A stretch of DNA of 64,000 nt, taken from NCBI GenBank assembly GCA_940337035.1, contig CALNHX010002779.1:1-64000 (forward strand), written 5' to 3'. Each line of letters starts with the position of its first letter. Position 1 is the first letter of the stretch. The position numbers and the translations under genes were made by a program. Origin of the DNA: Agriotes lineatus. Lineage: Eukaryota > Arthropoda > Insecta > Coleoptera > Elateridae. The notes beneath the pieces are model-generated. The model had not been told where the DNA came from. It ran no database searches and saw nothing but the letters and a program-made list of their open reading frames with translations. This document shows positions 44,901-55,965 of this stretch, piece by piece.

Positions 44901-46135
44901 AATTTAACTTGATATTGCCTGCACTTTCGTCCATTCAACAATTTAAAGATCCAATTTAATGTTTACGTACCGCCATTAAGCGGTTTTCGCTGACTATAAT
45001 TTTCTGTATACAGACCCGTCGAACTGCCTACGGAACATCGGAGCTACTCCATGTATAGAATGGTCCGAAAGTGACTGCCAGGTCCCCAAATCTAAACGAA
45101 CGAAACCCACCGGTAGAAGAAACTCAATTTGTTTAAAAGCATTTTTACATTTTTATTTTTTGCCTGATCAAATACAATTTAATTTAATGCATTTAGCTAA
45201 ACATATACACTGATAAAAATTATTTTGTGTTCTTTCCTGGGTAATTAAGTTTGATTTTATTATTGGTACCTTGGCATTCTGAGCTGCCTGGCATGCCAGT
45301 ATCAGTCTGGTAATTGTAGCAAACAGATTAAACAATTAAATTAAATTAAACTAGCTTGTCTGGCTACAGCTTTTAAATCACTTTTGTTTATAATGCACTG
45401 ATTCACTTGGAGTTCATTTAGCGTCTCTAATTTTCTTTCGATCAGTTGCCTTCCATTTTTCATTGCTCTATTGCAATCATTATTTTGCTAGCACTATTTC
45501 GTTTACTTTTCAGCTAATTTGCCGTTTCCTAGCTTACACTTTTAATACATAACGCTCATATTCTTTCTGTACTTAACAAATTATTCTGTATCATTTTATT
45601 CACATTATTCCCGACAATAATAAGCTCAAATCAGTCAGTTACAAATTAAATTGGATTAGCTCTTCCGAACATTTATCATATCTGAAACTCTGAACGTAAC
45701 CCTTCTGTAACCTGCTTTATTTTATGCTAACTTCTATCCCTCAAATTATTAGTTACTGCTGATCACATCAAGTGCACTTATTAATGTAAAGTACTGACCA
45801 TTACAATATATCGATTCATTTCTTTCGCCCATATGATTAAAATATCATTTCGTTTAGCGTAGCATATTTTGCTCATCGCTGTTAGTTGTTTAATAACATA
45901 TTGACAATGATGTCGGTATTCTTTTTGGAAAAATTGTACGCGATGAAGTTATTCTCAAGTCGTTTAATTCTGGTAATTTTTATGAAAACATTTACAATTA
46001 TCGCTTAATAGTGTACGAACTATTTTGAAACTATAACACAACAGAATGAATAGCAGAAAAGCCTAATTTGGGACGAATTTAAACTATTCTCCTGGAAAAA
46101 AGCCTAACTCTGTGGTCAAATGATATGATTCTGAG
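44901..46135. other. Gene-free stretch
   Basis: AT-rich. A short ATAC microsatellite lies at 46139-46156, just beyond. Nothing else recognised. Confidence 0.45.
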
Positions 46136-46800
46136 TTAGTACATACATACATACATAATTCTGACCCTTTCTGCCTTAAGGTATAAGATTTGGTGTCGAT
46201 TGGTTATCGTCCTCACTTGTTGGCGTTTTTTGGTACCACTTTTCCAGTCTTTTTTATCTTGCGCGTTTTGTCTCGATGCCTTCCACTCTAACCTGCTTTC
46301 CTTGCTCCTTCTATCCACGTCTTCCTTGGTCTTATCACTGTCTTCCCCCATTCTATACACATGTGCTAGCCATCTTATCTGTATTTCTTGATTCACTGTC
46401 TCTGTCCGTAACTGCTCTCTCTATATTGTGTTTCTAATCCTCTCTTGTTTTATTTTTCTTTCTATTTTTCTGCAGAACCTCATTTCTGTGCTTGTCAGTC
46501 TACTATACTGTTTATCTGTGATCGTCCACACTTCACTTCCGTAAACCAAGGCCACGTACACTACTTTTTTCACTATTTCCACTTTCGTTTCTTTATATAT
46601 TTACGCTTCTTATAGAAACGTATTTTTTATACTCTTGAAAGTTCTTCCTACAACGGCTCCTCGTTTACTTATTTCATCATCCATATTTCCATTACTGCTG
46701 ATATATGTTCCTAGGTATTTGAATTAGTTTAGGTGCTCTATTTCTCTCCCTTCTAATGTAATGTTTTAATTTCCATTTTGCTTTTAGCATTTTTCTTATA

Positions 46801-48220
46801 CAGTGTGTCCCCGGATAGGTGAAACGACTCTTATGAAAGGTAAAAAATTCTCGATTTAAATTTTCATTTTTTGGGGTTCAGACCTGCTTGGTTAAAGGCG
46901 AATTTCAAACATAATCCAGTTCTGAGAAATCAAGTATGCCTTGGAAATTAAAAAAAAACTATTTTTCTGTGAGGTAAAGTACCTTTTATGTGGCAAATAC
47001 GACAAAAAGTTATTAAGAAAAGTTGTTAGAATCAACACATAGGCCCCTATACCAAATTTCAAAATCCTCAGCGAACTTTGATCCCTCACAATTTCTTTTT
47101 ACTTCCTTTTACGATAAAGGAAGTATTGGATTCACCCCAAAAATTCGAAATTGAGTTTTCAACAGATCTTCACGTTTTAGAGTCCCCTGATCCCAAAAAA
47201 CATATTTTTTTTCATTGGTCTGTGTGTCTGGCTGTGTGTCTGTCTGTGTGTCTGTCTGTGAACAGAATATCTCAAAAACGAAAAGAGGTATGGCGTTGAA
47301 ACTTCATATATAAGTTTTGTGTACTATGTAGATAAGACAGCAAGCTTTTGAAGAAAATCGCATAACCGGAAGTAGGTGTTTACTCTTGTGATTTTTCAGT
47401 TTTTTTCGATTTTTTCAAAAACGGCTCTAACGATTTTTTTCAAACTTCACATTTTTATTACATTTTTAATGTGCATTGACGTGAGATAGGTGATTTTCCA
47501 GTTGAATACTTCTAAAGTGGGTTTCTTTTGTTTTTTTTCTATTTTTTTTATTAACTCCTATTTTAAATAGAACACCCGGTATATTATTACATTTTTGAAT
47601 TCTGCTTAAGATTTTAGAGAAAATTTGTCTCTCCCACTAACGCTCTATTTTGTACCGTTTTTGTAGAATTCGTAATTTTTGAAAATTTTTGACAAATGCT
47701 TAAAAATTAAAAATTAAATTTTTGACTAATTATAAGATCACTGTAAAAGGAAGTTGTGTGAGTGTATCACACCAGATTTTTATGTTTAGGTCCCAAATCA
47801 AAGAATTTTACTTTTAACAAAGATTTTTATTGGAAAAACAAATACTTTTAACAAAGTTTTTTATTTCATAATAAACAAACTTTGTTAAAAATAAAATTCT
47901 TTAATTTGAGAAATAAACTTGAAATAAAATGTGAGAAATCAAAGTTGGCCGCGGATTTTGAAATTTAGTATATGGCCTAGATATTGATTCTAAACAACTT
48001 TTCTTGTAACTTTTTGTCGTATTTGTCACATAAAGGGTACTTTACTTTACAGAAAAATAGATTTTTTTTAAATTTCCAAGGCATACTTTATTTTTCAAAA
48101 CTGAAATGATGTTAGAAATTCGCCTTTAACCAAGCAGGGCTGAACCCCAAAAAATGAAAATTTAAATCGAGAATTTTTTACCTTTCACAAGAGTCGTTTC
48201 ACCTATCCGGGGACATACTG
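46801..48220. mobile_element. Foldback DNA element with about 295-bp inverted arms, TA target site
   Basis: Ends CAGTGTGTCCCCGGATAGGT (left) and, reverse-complemented, CAGTATGTCCCCGGATAGGT (right); TA at 46799-46800 and 48221-48222. Left arm about 46801-47092 and right arm about 47925-48220 match throughout (AAACGACTC, GAATTTTTTACC, TTAAAGGCGAATTTC, CAAGGCATAC, TTTGTCGTATTTG, AACTTTGAT). A second inner inverted repeat (TCAAAGAATTTTACTTTTAAC with its inverse near 47880-47908) flanks the loop. The loop is occupied by a family R repeat (47090-47785). It interrupts the RTE-like relic and shares the CAGTGTGTCC end with the element at 8660-11518. Confidence 0.92.
47090..47785 (-). repeat. Dispersed repeat family R, copy 3, inserted in the foldback loop
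   Basis: Matches 33785-34425 from CTTTTTACTTCCTTTTACG through GTGTGAGTGTATCACACCAGATTT. The inner ACTTCCTTTTACGATAAAGGAAGT is a palindrome. The GTCTGT tract is expanded here (47216-47262, alternating TGTGTGTC and TGTCTGTC) relative to copy 2. Confidence 0.9.
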
Positions 48221-49186
48221 TATATATTTTCAAATTATATTATAGTTCTCTTCTTTCTGTTCCTGCAAAAATCACCATGTCATTTGCATGTTCTATTATG
48301 TTCTGACATTTGCATCATTTCCATTCTCCACCTACCAATGCTATATTTTTTTGTCTTATTCTTACTTTCTGTAACTATTTGTTGGTTCAAAAACATATGA
48401 CTCCTCTCTTCTTGTTCTCACTAGATTTATTGTGTTGTTGTATAATATTTTGACCATCTCAATTGCGTTTTAGTTATACCTCTGTTTTCTAATTCTTTTA
48501 TATATATATTTTTTTGTAACTCGGTCGAAGGCTTTCTTTATGTCTATGAAACATAGGTGTACCTCGTTTCACTTTATTATTATCTTTTCACTTATTTGTC
48601 CTATTCTGAATATATTACCTTGAACTCTTATTCCCTTTATGAAATCCCACTGACTGTCTTCTATTGAGTTTTCCAGTTTTTTCTTTCTTCCATGCTTTTG
48701 CCCAGTAAGCTTAGCAATGTGACTTTTCTGTAATTGTTACAATCTTTTATATCGCTTTTTTTATACACCGGCAGTATTACATCCTCTGCCAATCTTTAGG
48801 GCTTTTTTCGTTTTCTCTACGTCGTTCATCAATTCTAATATAATATCAATTTCTGTCTTCCCCTACATACTTTGCCTTTTTCGGTAATAAATTTTAAGTG
48901 ACAATCTCAAATCCCATTTTATTAATACATATATTCGATATCAACATATTTGTTCGCCACTATGAGGTTTTGTTCATTTCCATTGCTATTTTCCTTTTCT
49001 TTGTCTTCGTCGCTGTCAACACGTCCTTAAAATTTTGCTTCCATTTTTACTTCCCTCGTCTAAAAGACGGCTTTACACTTGCCGAAAATAGGACTCAACA
49101 GATACAGGATAATGTCACAAAAGAGTCGAAACGTTTCAACAATAACACCGTTCCGTTAAATAGAGGCGCGCGCACACTCATTGCAA

Positions 49187-49302
49187 TGAGGCTCGGTGGC
49201 GCAGTTCGTCTTATCGATGCAGTTACGATCGCTGCGCAGATGCGGTTACGATCGCTATGCAGATGCGGCGGGTTCAAACCCCAGCGGGATACATTTTTTT
49301 TT
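49187..49302 (+). repeat. tRNA-derived SINE head with a 23-bp internal tandem duplication
   Basis: Pol III A box TGGCGCAGTTCG (49197-49208) and B box GGTTCAAACCC (49271-49281), then a T9 run (49294-49302) that would terminate pol III. GTTACGATCGCTGCGCAGATGCG (49222-49244) is followed directly by a second copy with two changes (49245-49267). Without the extra copy the box spacing would be tRNA-like. The acceptor stem does not pair, so it is not a working tRNA gene. It lies within the RTE-like relic; insertion limits about 49090-49330 are uncertain. Confidence 0.75.
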
Positions 49303-50171
49303 AATTTGCAAATTGATCTAATTCGCGCGAGGGAAGTTCGGTGTAAACCCATTTCCTGCATAGGTCTCTGCTTAAGTATACTGATTTTAAGGTGTGGGTA
49401 GATTTTCTTCTCAGTTGTTTTAGTGTACTCTTGATTTCCTTCGAAATTATCTTTTATTCTATTTCCGAATTTCACCCATTCTTCTTGCTTTATCCTTTTT
49501 ATGTCCTCTGTTACTTTCTTTATTTTCTCTTTATATTTTTTACAATCCTTTCTGGTCTTGGTCTGTAGACATATCTTTCATTTATTCTTCTTTTGCATTT
49601 TTTTGTGTTGCCTCTGTCCACCAAGCGGGTTTTCTTATCTCCTTATTACCTACTTTTGCTATTCTACAGCTTTCTTATGCTGCTTTTAATATGCTTTGCT
49701 TTAAATAATCTATTCTTCTTCTCCACCTGTCTTTCTTGCTTTTTTATTGAATTTTGTTAGTATTATTTTCTGACATTTTTTCTCATCTCTTCTTCATTTA
49801 GACTATAACTTTTGATGCTTTTCCTTATTGCTGTCCTTCTTTTTTCCTTTCACATATCTCTCTCTATTTCATGTCTATCCTTACTAAGTAGTGATCGGTT
49901 TTCTTAAGAGGAATTTATTATTATTCTAATTGATGCTATTCGTCTGCAAAAACTTAATGTTAGGTATCTATGACAAAAAAAATATTTTGTAATAGTTCTC
50001 CAAAATTTTTACAGAACAACCTTTAGTATTTGCGATCGAAGCAAAGTAGTTTAGAAAAGAGCGATCCTAAAATTCTGTACCATAGCAACAAGCAAGTTTG
50101 TTTTGTTGATTCATTCAATAATAAAATTATTTATCTACAACTGCTTGGATAAGTACATATTGCGTCACTCA

Positions 50172-50651
50172 TTTGACACTATTTCCGTTAGGTAATAATA
50201 TCTATTTAAATAACAAGAAATGTAAGGACATATTAACATTTGAGGTAGGCAAGTACAAGCCAAGACGATACATTCCGAGTTAGCTTATTATATTTTTCAC
50301 GCTTATCGAAATTTTCCTAGAATTTTTAAAAAATCGTTTGGTGTGTCACCTGTCACCAGGATTAGTTTTCGTGAGTCGTGTTACCTGTGAGTGTCACATG
50401 TCACATAAACACTTGCAATTTCTAAACAAAACGTCTAAATCTGCATCTTGCTTTTCTAATTTTATTATCATAGGAACTTAATAATAATATTAAGTTCCGT
50501 TCTCAAGAAAAAGCAGCAAACAAATATAATCACCGACTTACACGTTTTGTTACTAAGGCTGTATCACTGACTTACATGATCAGCAGCGGGAAAAGTTCAT
50601 TACACCACTAGTTGTGAGATGACTTCATTGCCTAACTGAAATAGTGTCAAA
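50172..50651. mobile_element. Short inverted-repeat element (MITE-like), 480 bp
   Basis: TTTGACACTATTTCCGTTAGG at 50172-50192 and, reverse-complemented, TTTGACACTATTTCAGTTAGG at 50651; the match continues into GTAAT/GCAAT. No coding content. The left part is repeated at 3799-3878. The target duplication is not clear. Confidence 0.85.
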
Positions 50652-50779
50652 TTAATGACATAATGACATTTGCCTACTAAAATATTTTTGAAAATGACAG
50701 ATCTGATATTTTTCTTAATGCAGTGTTCTTAAATTTGGGCAGTTGTAGATAGAATTTTGTACAATACATGTGTAACAAT

Positions 50780-50827
50780 GCATCATTAATATACTTGTGT
50801 GCTTACACACACGTATATTAATGATGC
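50780..50827. repeat. Perfect-stem palindrome
   Basis: GCATCATTAATATAC (50780-50794) pairs with GTATATTAATGATGC (50813-50827), and inside GTGTG pairs with CACAC. All 15 outer base pairs match. Confidence 0.85.
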
Positions 50828-51384
50828 TCTTATTCCACTTGTATAGTAAATAACTATTAAATGCTTGAAAATATTAAAAATATTTCTAAAATGGCAGCAG
50901 AAATTGTGCTGGATTTACTTCCAGAAAAATCTTGTTCCATGTATCTTAAACAATATGACTTTTGGACAGAAAATAACGGTGTAGTGCTTATAAACGAAGA
51001 TAGGTTGCTAAATTATTTTCACGAAAAATAAATACCTATGCAACTTTTGGATACTTTGATGCTGTTTAATTACTTTTTCATTACAGTCGCAAACACTAAA
51101 ACCGTCGCGTCGACAGTTTGGTTGAAATACTCTATGCTTAAAATAGTTTTATCTGTCAATGAAAGTATTCAGATTGAAAAGTTTCCAAAAGTTGTAACTT
51201 TTTAAAGCGGAATCCTGTGGGTTATAAGCCTACAACGTCCAAGGTCATCTCAAGAGAAGAGATTAATACATTAAGGTATGTTTGTTGTCATACGATGTAT
51301 AATAAATAACTGATGCAAATGAAAACGGTGTTTCGTTTGAAGGTAACAGTTTCCAAAGTGGCCAAAGTTGTACATATCATTTTC

Positions 51385-51453
51385 ATGATATGTTTTTCGG
51401 ACTTTTTCCACTGTCTAGGGTGTAAATCACACAACGTTCGAAAAACATATCAT
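51385..51453. repeat. Hairpin, 18-bp stem
   Basis: ATGATATGTTTTTCGGAC (51385-51402) against GTTCGAAAAACATATCAT (51436-51453), one mismatch, loop about 33 bases. A shorter palindrome CATATCATTTTCATGATATG overlaps its left edge. Confidence 0.8.
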
Positions 51454-52312
51454 AATAGACCACTGCCAAAAAATGACATTCAGAGAACAATATCATTTTC
51501 ATTTCTCCAAATATCAATTTATTTAGTTATGTTTACAGGCAATTGATTTTTTAGGGATATACTGTTAGTGTTAACATTGTTGGTGTTAGTGTTATGTCGT
51601 TTAACTTGTGTGTACTGTGAAATTTAATAATTTTGTTTTTAAACATTATTGCTTAACCAATCTAAAACAGTCCGCAAAAGGTTGCTATGACAACTTTTAG
51701 GACCTTCAAAAATACATTTTTGGACTCAACTGAATTCCTAAAATAGTGATTTTGGAAAACTTGTACAAAAAGTGATAATTTCATAAAACTTGAAATATAA
51801 ATATAATTGCAGATCTATATATTTAAAACGTGAAGGTTTTTTTTCGACATCTATTTTGAGACTTCCACCGGGCCGATTTCGATAATTCTTTTTTTTTAAT
51901 GAAAGCCGTTACCGTGTATATGTTCACAAATATCCTAAAATAAAAATAAATTGATAACTTTTAGAGAAAAACCATCATATTGTAGCTTTCAAGTGGTTGC
52001 AGCCGGCCATGCAGTAGCAGTAGACCAAGTATATTCTCGAAGTCAGCCTGCGGCGTTCTACTGAGTTTTGCAATGGACTACTGCATCTACTAAATGTTTG
52101 TTTGAAATCAACGGTCTGCTGATTCATGAGACAAACGTCAAAATACATGTAAAATGACAGTTAAGGGAAATCGGTATTGCTCAGATGCTGTAAGGTGTTT
52201 TTTTTCCACAACCGGGAGTAGAAGTCGGCTTCTATAGCATCAGAATTGTGACAGAAGTAAAACATTTACTCCCTAGAGACTAAATAAGACAAAAACTTCC
52301 CTAGGGAGTTTT

Positions 52313-52446
52313 TATTATGACTGACACAACAATTATGTTAAATTCGAGGTTAGCAGATTAGGTTTTGCGTCAGTTTTGACATAAACTGACGCCAAACCTA
52401 ACCTGCTAACCTCGAATTTGACATAATTGTGAGCTCTTGTCATAAT
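52313..52446. repeat. Long near-perfect palindrome (arms about 64 bp)
   Basis: The left arm from ATTATGACTGACACAAC to GCGTCAGTTTT and the right arm from AAACTGACGCC to CTTGTCATAAT are inverted copies; the inner 37 pairs contain two mismatches and the loop is about 4-5 bases. A smaller palindrome (ACTCCCTAG/CTAGGGAGT) lies immediately to the left at 52268-52310. Probably a foldback element; recent, given how well the arms match. Confidence 0.9.
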
Positions 52447-52930
52447 GACTTACAGTGCCACCAACTTTAAAATTTACCATGGGCTACTAATTTTAAAATG
52501 AGGTTTAAAAAATACAGGTTTTTCGTTTTAAATCTTCCTGCAACGTGAAAAAAATAGTATATGCAACTCGGAGAGAATGCTATTTTGCTTCAGTGCAATT
52601 GCACCTCAGCAAAATAACGCATTTCTCTCCCTCATTGCATAATCTACTATTTCTGCTTATTATAATTATGTGGATGTGCTTATTTACACACTGGTTCATT
52701 GCTTTCCCTGTTGGTACAAGCATACGTATATTGTTAAAACGTCTTTCGACGTTATCCGACACCTGTTTTTCATACTCTTCCATTATCACAGTTTTTTTAG
52801 TTTAAGTTGCATTCAGTCATCGCTTTTGTAATCTATTATGTCAAAATTCTATTCGGCCTTCTCCTAGCTCTTCTTTGTGGTATCCTTCCCATTTTCGCTG
52901 TGCTCCTAGCATGTGCGATGTCAATCAATA

Positions 52931-53150
52931 AACCCAAAGACAAACTCTGGATAAAGTAGGAATATATAATATTCGTCACAACCAGTATTTAGGTATGGTC
53001 AAGTGTATGTAGTAATGTCACGTACGAGTAGTTTGAAAACTTAAAAATTCATATTTTACTTTATGGATAGTGCCATACGTTAAACATTGTCTACAAAAAA
53101 GTTTTATAAATTGCAAGATATTGTTCAACAGGTCCCATTAGTGGTTCTTT
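52931..53150 (+). repeat. Diverged partial copy of the 361-bp satellite
   Basis: Matches the second half of the unit: ACAAACTxTGGATAAAGT, GTATTTAGxxATGGTCAAGT, ACGTTAA and AAGTTTTxxxAxTTGCAA, ending CCCATTAGT (CACTAGT in the array). Confidence 0.88.
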
Positions 53151-53677
53151 ATTTACTGTGGTTTTATCAGTTCGACGATGATATTTAAATGCCAGTTGCT
53201 CTCAAGACAAATACGTGTTATAACAGTGATTTTTAAAAATGCATTATCAGTGTCGGCGCTTTAGATGTCAGCATAATCAATTTTTGTGACCTTGAACTGA
53301 TCCTAGTGGTGTGCAGAGGCGAGAAATTTAAAATTATGCGCCTAAATTTTAAACAGAACAGGAATAATCCGTACGTTTAAAGTCCACGCAATTTATATGG
53401 AAATGCACATCACACCATGTGACACCAAAAGATCTTTTCTGTGCTTTCATATTCAATTAATATTTTAAAACCACTAGCACAAAAAACATAACCTTCTTAT
53501 AAGGGGTCCTTAACCTCCACAAGTACGCATGTAAAACATGGAAAGCAGCTGACTGCACACCACCAGACTCGTGCATACGCAAAGAAAAAACTAGCTGAAT
53601 TTTAAGCCGACAGGCCATTCTGTATTATTCTGTGCCTCAGAGTATATTCCAAGGCCAAATAGTTTTCTAAACTTCTC

Positions 53678-54426
53678 TTGAAACTCGGCAACGAACACCT
53701 ATGTCAAGCCGTGTTAGATATCGCCAGCCTCACTAACATAATATACTCCGACATCAAGATCATAACAGCGAAACCTGTGTCCTCGCTTCGAAGAAAAGCG
53801 AGTATCACTCTGAAGAATGATAAGGCACTAAAAATCAACAACACACACCTCGGAGCCTTTCATTTGGAGGAAAAGATCTATCAATCGCTTAACACTGTGG
53901 TGGAGGCAGATGACACCGTTCACTACCACGTTGAGTTTCTCCACATTCTCTACTCTCCCGGACATCTTTCAAATCGCCTTATAGCACTTATACTACTGAG
54001 AAACGTGAAGACTCCCAAAGTCGACTGCAGGTGAAAGCTCCGCATCGTAACGTCGCTGAGGCTAAAATTTTCATAGGTTTTGGAGAAGAAGAGACAGTCT
54101 TCATTCCTCGAATAACCCTTATTCTTTCAGATTATTCGTTTCGATTTAAGAGACTGCAATTTCCCGTAAAAACCTGCTTTGCCATGACGATCAATAAGGT
54201 GCACAGACAGTCGCTGAATCAGGCTGGGGTCGACTTGCGGGAAGACTGTTTTTTTCTCGATCAACTTTATCTAGACTGTTTAGGGGTCAGTTCTCCAAAC
54301 AACTTAGTGCTCAACCCAGAAGGAAAAACATCCAATATCGTCTACAAAGAAGTGCTTTTACCCTCTATTCGACGGGATTTATTTCTACTTCACAGATCGA
54401 TCCATAATAGAATCTGGGGAAGGTAA
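53678..54426 (+). pseudogene. Helitron Pif1-type helicase, C-terminal relic
   Basis: Two plus-strand frames, 53678-54034 and 54031-54426, together read like the end of a Pif1-family helicase as encoded by Helitrons. The first holds SITLKNDKALKINN and SLNTVVEADDTVHYHVEFL; the second holds IPRITLILSDYSFRFKRLQF, CFAMTINKVHRQSLNQAGVD (helicase motif V region, normally TINKSQGQ(S/T)L), LREDCFFLDQLYLDCLGVSS and NIVYKEVL. A deletion and frame change lie between the frames near 54031, the Walker-type N-terminal motifs and the Rep/HUH domain are missing, and conserved SQG and ACSR are altered, so it is dead. Helitrons transpose by a rolling-circle mechanism. Confidence 0.88.
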
Positions 54427-54454
54427 AAAGTTGTAATTCGCCATATTAGTTCTT

Positions 54455-55345
54455 TTTACAAGTAGGGTCAAACCACTTTCAGGGCTTTTCGAAATTCATT
54501 CTCCCAAATGAACCAAATGTGGTAGACCTGTTTATGTGTAAAGATCTACAACGAGGAAACTACTACAGGTAGAAAGCTTAAATTCGACATATTAGTTTGT
54601 TTTACAAAACAGAGGAAGTAAATGTCAAGGTTTTGCAGAATTCATTCCCGAAAGGGATTAAATAGGGCAAATATGCTTTTCTAAATATCGCTCCAAGGAA
54701 ACTACTACAAGTATAGGAAGTTAAAATTGAGCATATTAGAACATTTTTCAAATCGTGTCAAATCAGTTTTAGGGTTTTGGAAAATTCATTCCCGAAAGGG
54801 GTTAAATGAAACAAATCTGTTTGTCAAAATATCGCCACGAGAAAACTACTACAGGCAGTAAGATGAAATTTGGCATTTTAGATCGTTTTAATAATCGGAA
54901 ATAATTTTTAGATTTTTTCGAAATACATCCCGTGAAACTGGTTAAATAGCCACAAAGTAATTATTACAGGCAGGAAATTGAAATTCGGCATATTAAGGGC
55001 CGGTTTTACAAATCAAGGATAAAGTTATCCGGGAATAAATACTCTAGAAACTATTGCTGTAACAATGGAAACTATGACAATTATACTTCCGATAGCTTAT
55101 TCTAGGTATATACTTGAATTGTAGAATCGGCCCTAAATCGTTTTACAAATTAGGTCAAATCAATTTCAATGTTTTGCAGAATACATCTCCTCAAAAGAGT
55201 TCAATGGGATAGATCTGTTTCTAAAAATTGCCTTAACGAACGAACTACTACAGATAGGAAGTTGAAATTTTGCATATTAGATCGTCTTACAAATAGACCA
55301 AATCATTTCCAGGGATTTTTGGAATTCACCCCCAAAGGGTGCTAC
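54455..55345 (+). repeat. Tandem repeat, period about 142 bp, about six diverged units
   Basis: Each unit carries GTCAAATCAxTTTxAGGGTTTT, GAATTCATTCCCGAAAGGG, AAATATCGCC, GAAACTACTACAGGTAG, TTGAAATTCGGCATATTAG and ATCGTTTTACAAAT. Units begin near 54466, 54610, 54755, 54895, 55150 and 55290. It starts 30-40 bases after the helicase stop, where some Helitrons carry tandem repeats. The fourth unit is interrupted by the 137-bp element at 54997-55133. Confidence 0.88.
54997..55133. mobile_element. PIF/Harbinger-like MITE, 137 bp, TAA target duplication
   Basis: Ends GGGCCGGTTTTACAA (left) and, reverse-complemented, GGGCCGATTCTACAA (right), with TAA at 54994-54996 and 55134-55136. The neighbouring tandem repeat units show the uninterrupted site (CATATTAGATCG), which confirms the insertion. 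Three-base TAA/TTA duplications and GGG-type ends are usual for Harbinger-type MITEs. Confidence 0.88.
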
Positions 55346-55955
55346 GGTGTAAATAAACTCGTAGCGGTTGATACTGTGTGAAAAAACCTCTAGTGTCGAT
55401 ATTCAGTTTGCGCCGATCAAAATTTGTTAGGTTGGCGATTATTTTTTTGTGGTGCTCGGATATTGCAAACTCATGGCACTTCGGCCTTCGTCTCATTTTT
55501 ACAGCGATTCTATAATCCGATGGGGAGTTAGTCTGCTTTTGATTCTTTGTGTGCGCCATGCCGCTTGGCGGAGTTTTGGTGTACAAGCAAATATTTGGAC
55601 ATTTAAGTCCACGCCGATTGGCGGACTTAGTTGCAAACAAACTTCTGAAAAAAAAAATTCGTGCACATGGCCCATATTCTTGGGGCGAGTTAATTTGGAG
55701 TTTTGTCCGCTCTCGGGTAAAGCGCAACAAAATTATATCTCCCTTGCCTGAATATGAAAAGCAATATTTGAGTGTAAAAACAATTGTATCACATAATGAC
55801 ATTTTATAATTTTCTATGGAATTAATAGATTCGTTTAATTTCAGTGGAATATATTCACATTGGTTAACACTAAAAATAGGATCAATAGATATTCCTTTGA
55901 AAAGTTTAAATGTGTCTACTAGTTTAATAGATGAGATAAGATTAATGCTACGCAA
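55326..55955 (-). CDS. Unrecognised 209-codon frame between the tandem repeat and a satellite copy
   Basis: Longest open frame of the right third apart from relics. Middle part (about residues 80-175) is basic and has mixed composition (FTRERTKLQINSPQEYG, PSDYRIAVKMRRRPKCHEF, SEHHKKIIANLTNFDRRKL); the first 70 residues come from AT-rich DNA. The opposite strand is also open for 86-100 codons over 55449-55809. No domain recognised, no splice sites or neighbours to help; may be coding on either strand or none. Confidence 0.25.
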   Translation of the reverse strand: MRSINLISSIKLVDTFKLFKGISIDPIFSVNQCEYIPLKLNESINSIENYKMSLCDTIVFTLKYCFSYSGKGDIILLRFTRERTKLQINSPQEYGPCARIFFFRSLFATKSANRRGLKCPNICLYTKTPPSGMAHTKNQKQTNSPSDYRIAVKMRRRPKCHEFAISEHHKKIIANLTNFDRRKLNIDTRGFFTQYQPLRVYLHRSTLWG

Positions 55956-55965
55956 TTTATTTATA

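Larger units (their letters stand above)
46136..50000 (-). pseudogene. Second RTE-like non-LTR retrotransposon relic, multiply interrupted
   Basis: Minus strand. The linker between endonuclease and polymerase lies at about 49900-49400 (KFGNRIKDNFEGNQEYTK, 49475 on). Polymerase blocks lie at 48800-48250: WAKAWKK, QSVGFHKG, HRHKESLRPSYKKIY (the AFDRVxxxxIW position) with frame changes. After the foldback insertion (46801-48220) come KYLGTYISSNGNMDDEIS and GSEVWTITDKQYSRL (46750-46470) and the C-terminal IRWLAHVYRMGEDSDK (46396 on). Order and wording match RTE-like elements and the relic at 17720-24950. The catalytic box was probably near the insertion and is not recognised. Stops throughout. 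Confidence 0.82.

Noticed and set aside
48898..49401. 167-codon plus-strand frame
   Set aside because: Runs antisense through the RTE-like relic and across the SINE; mixed origin shows it is accidental.
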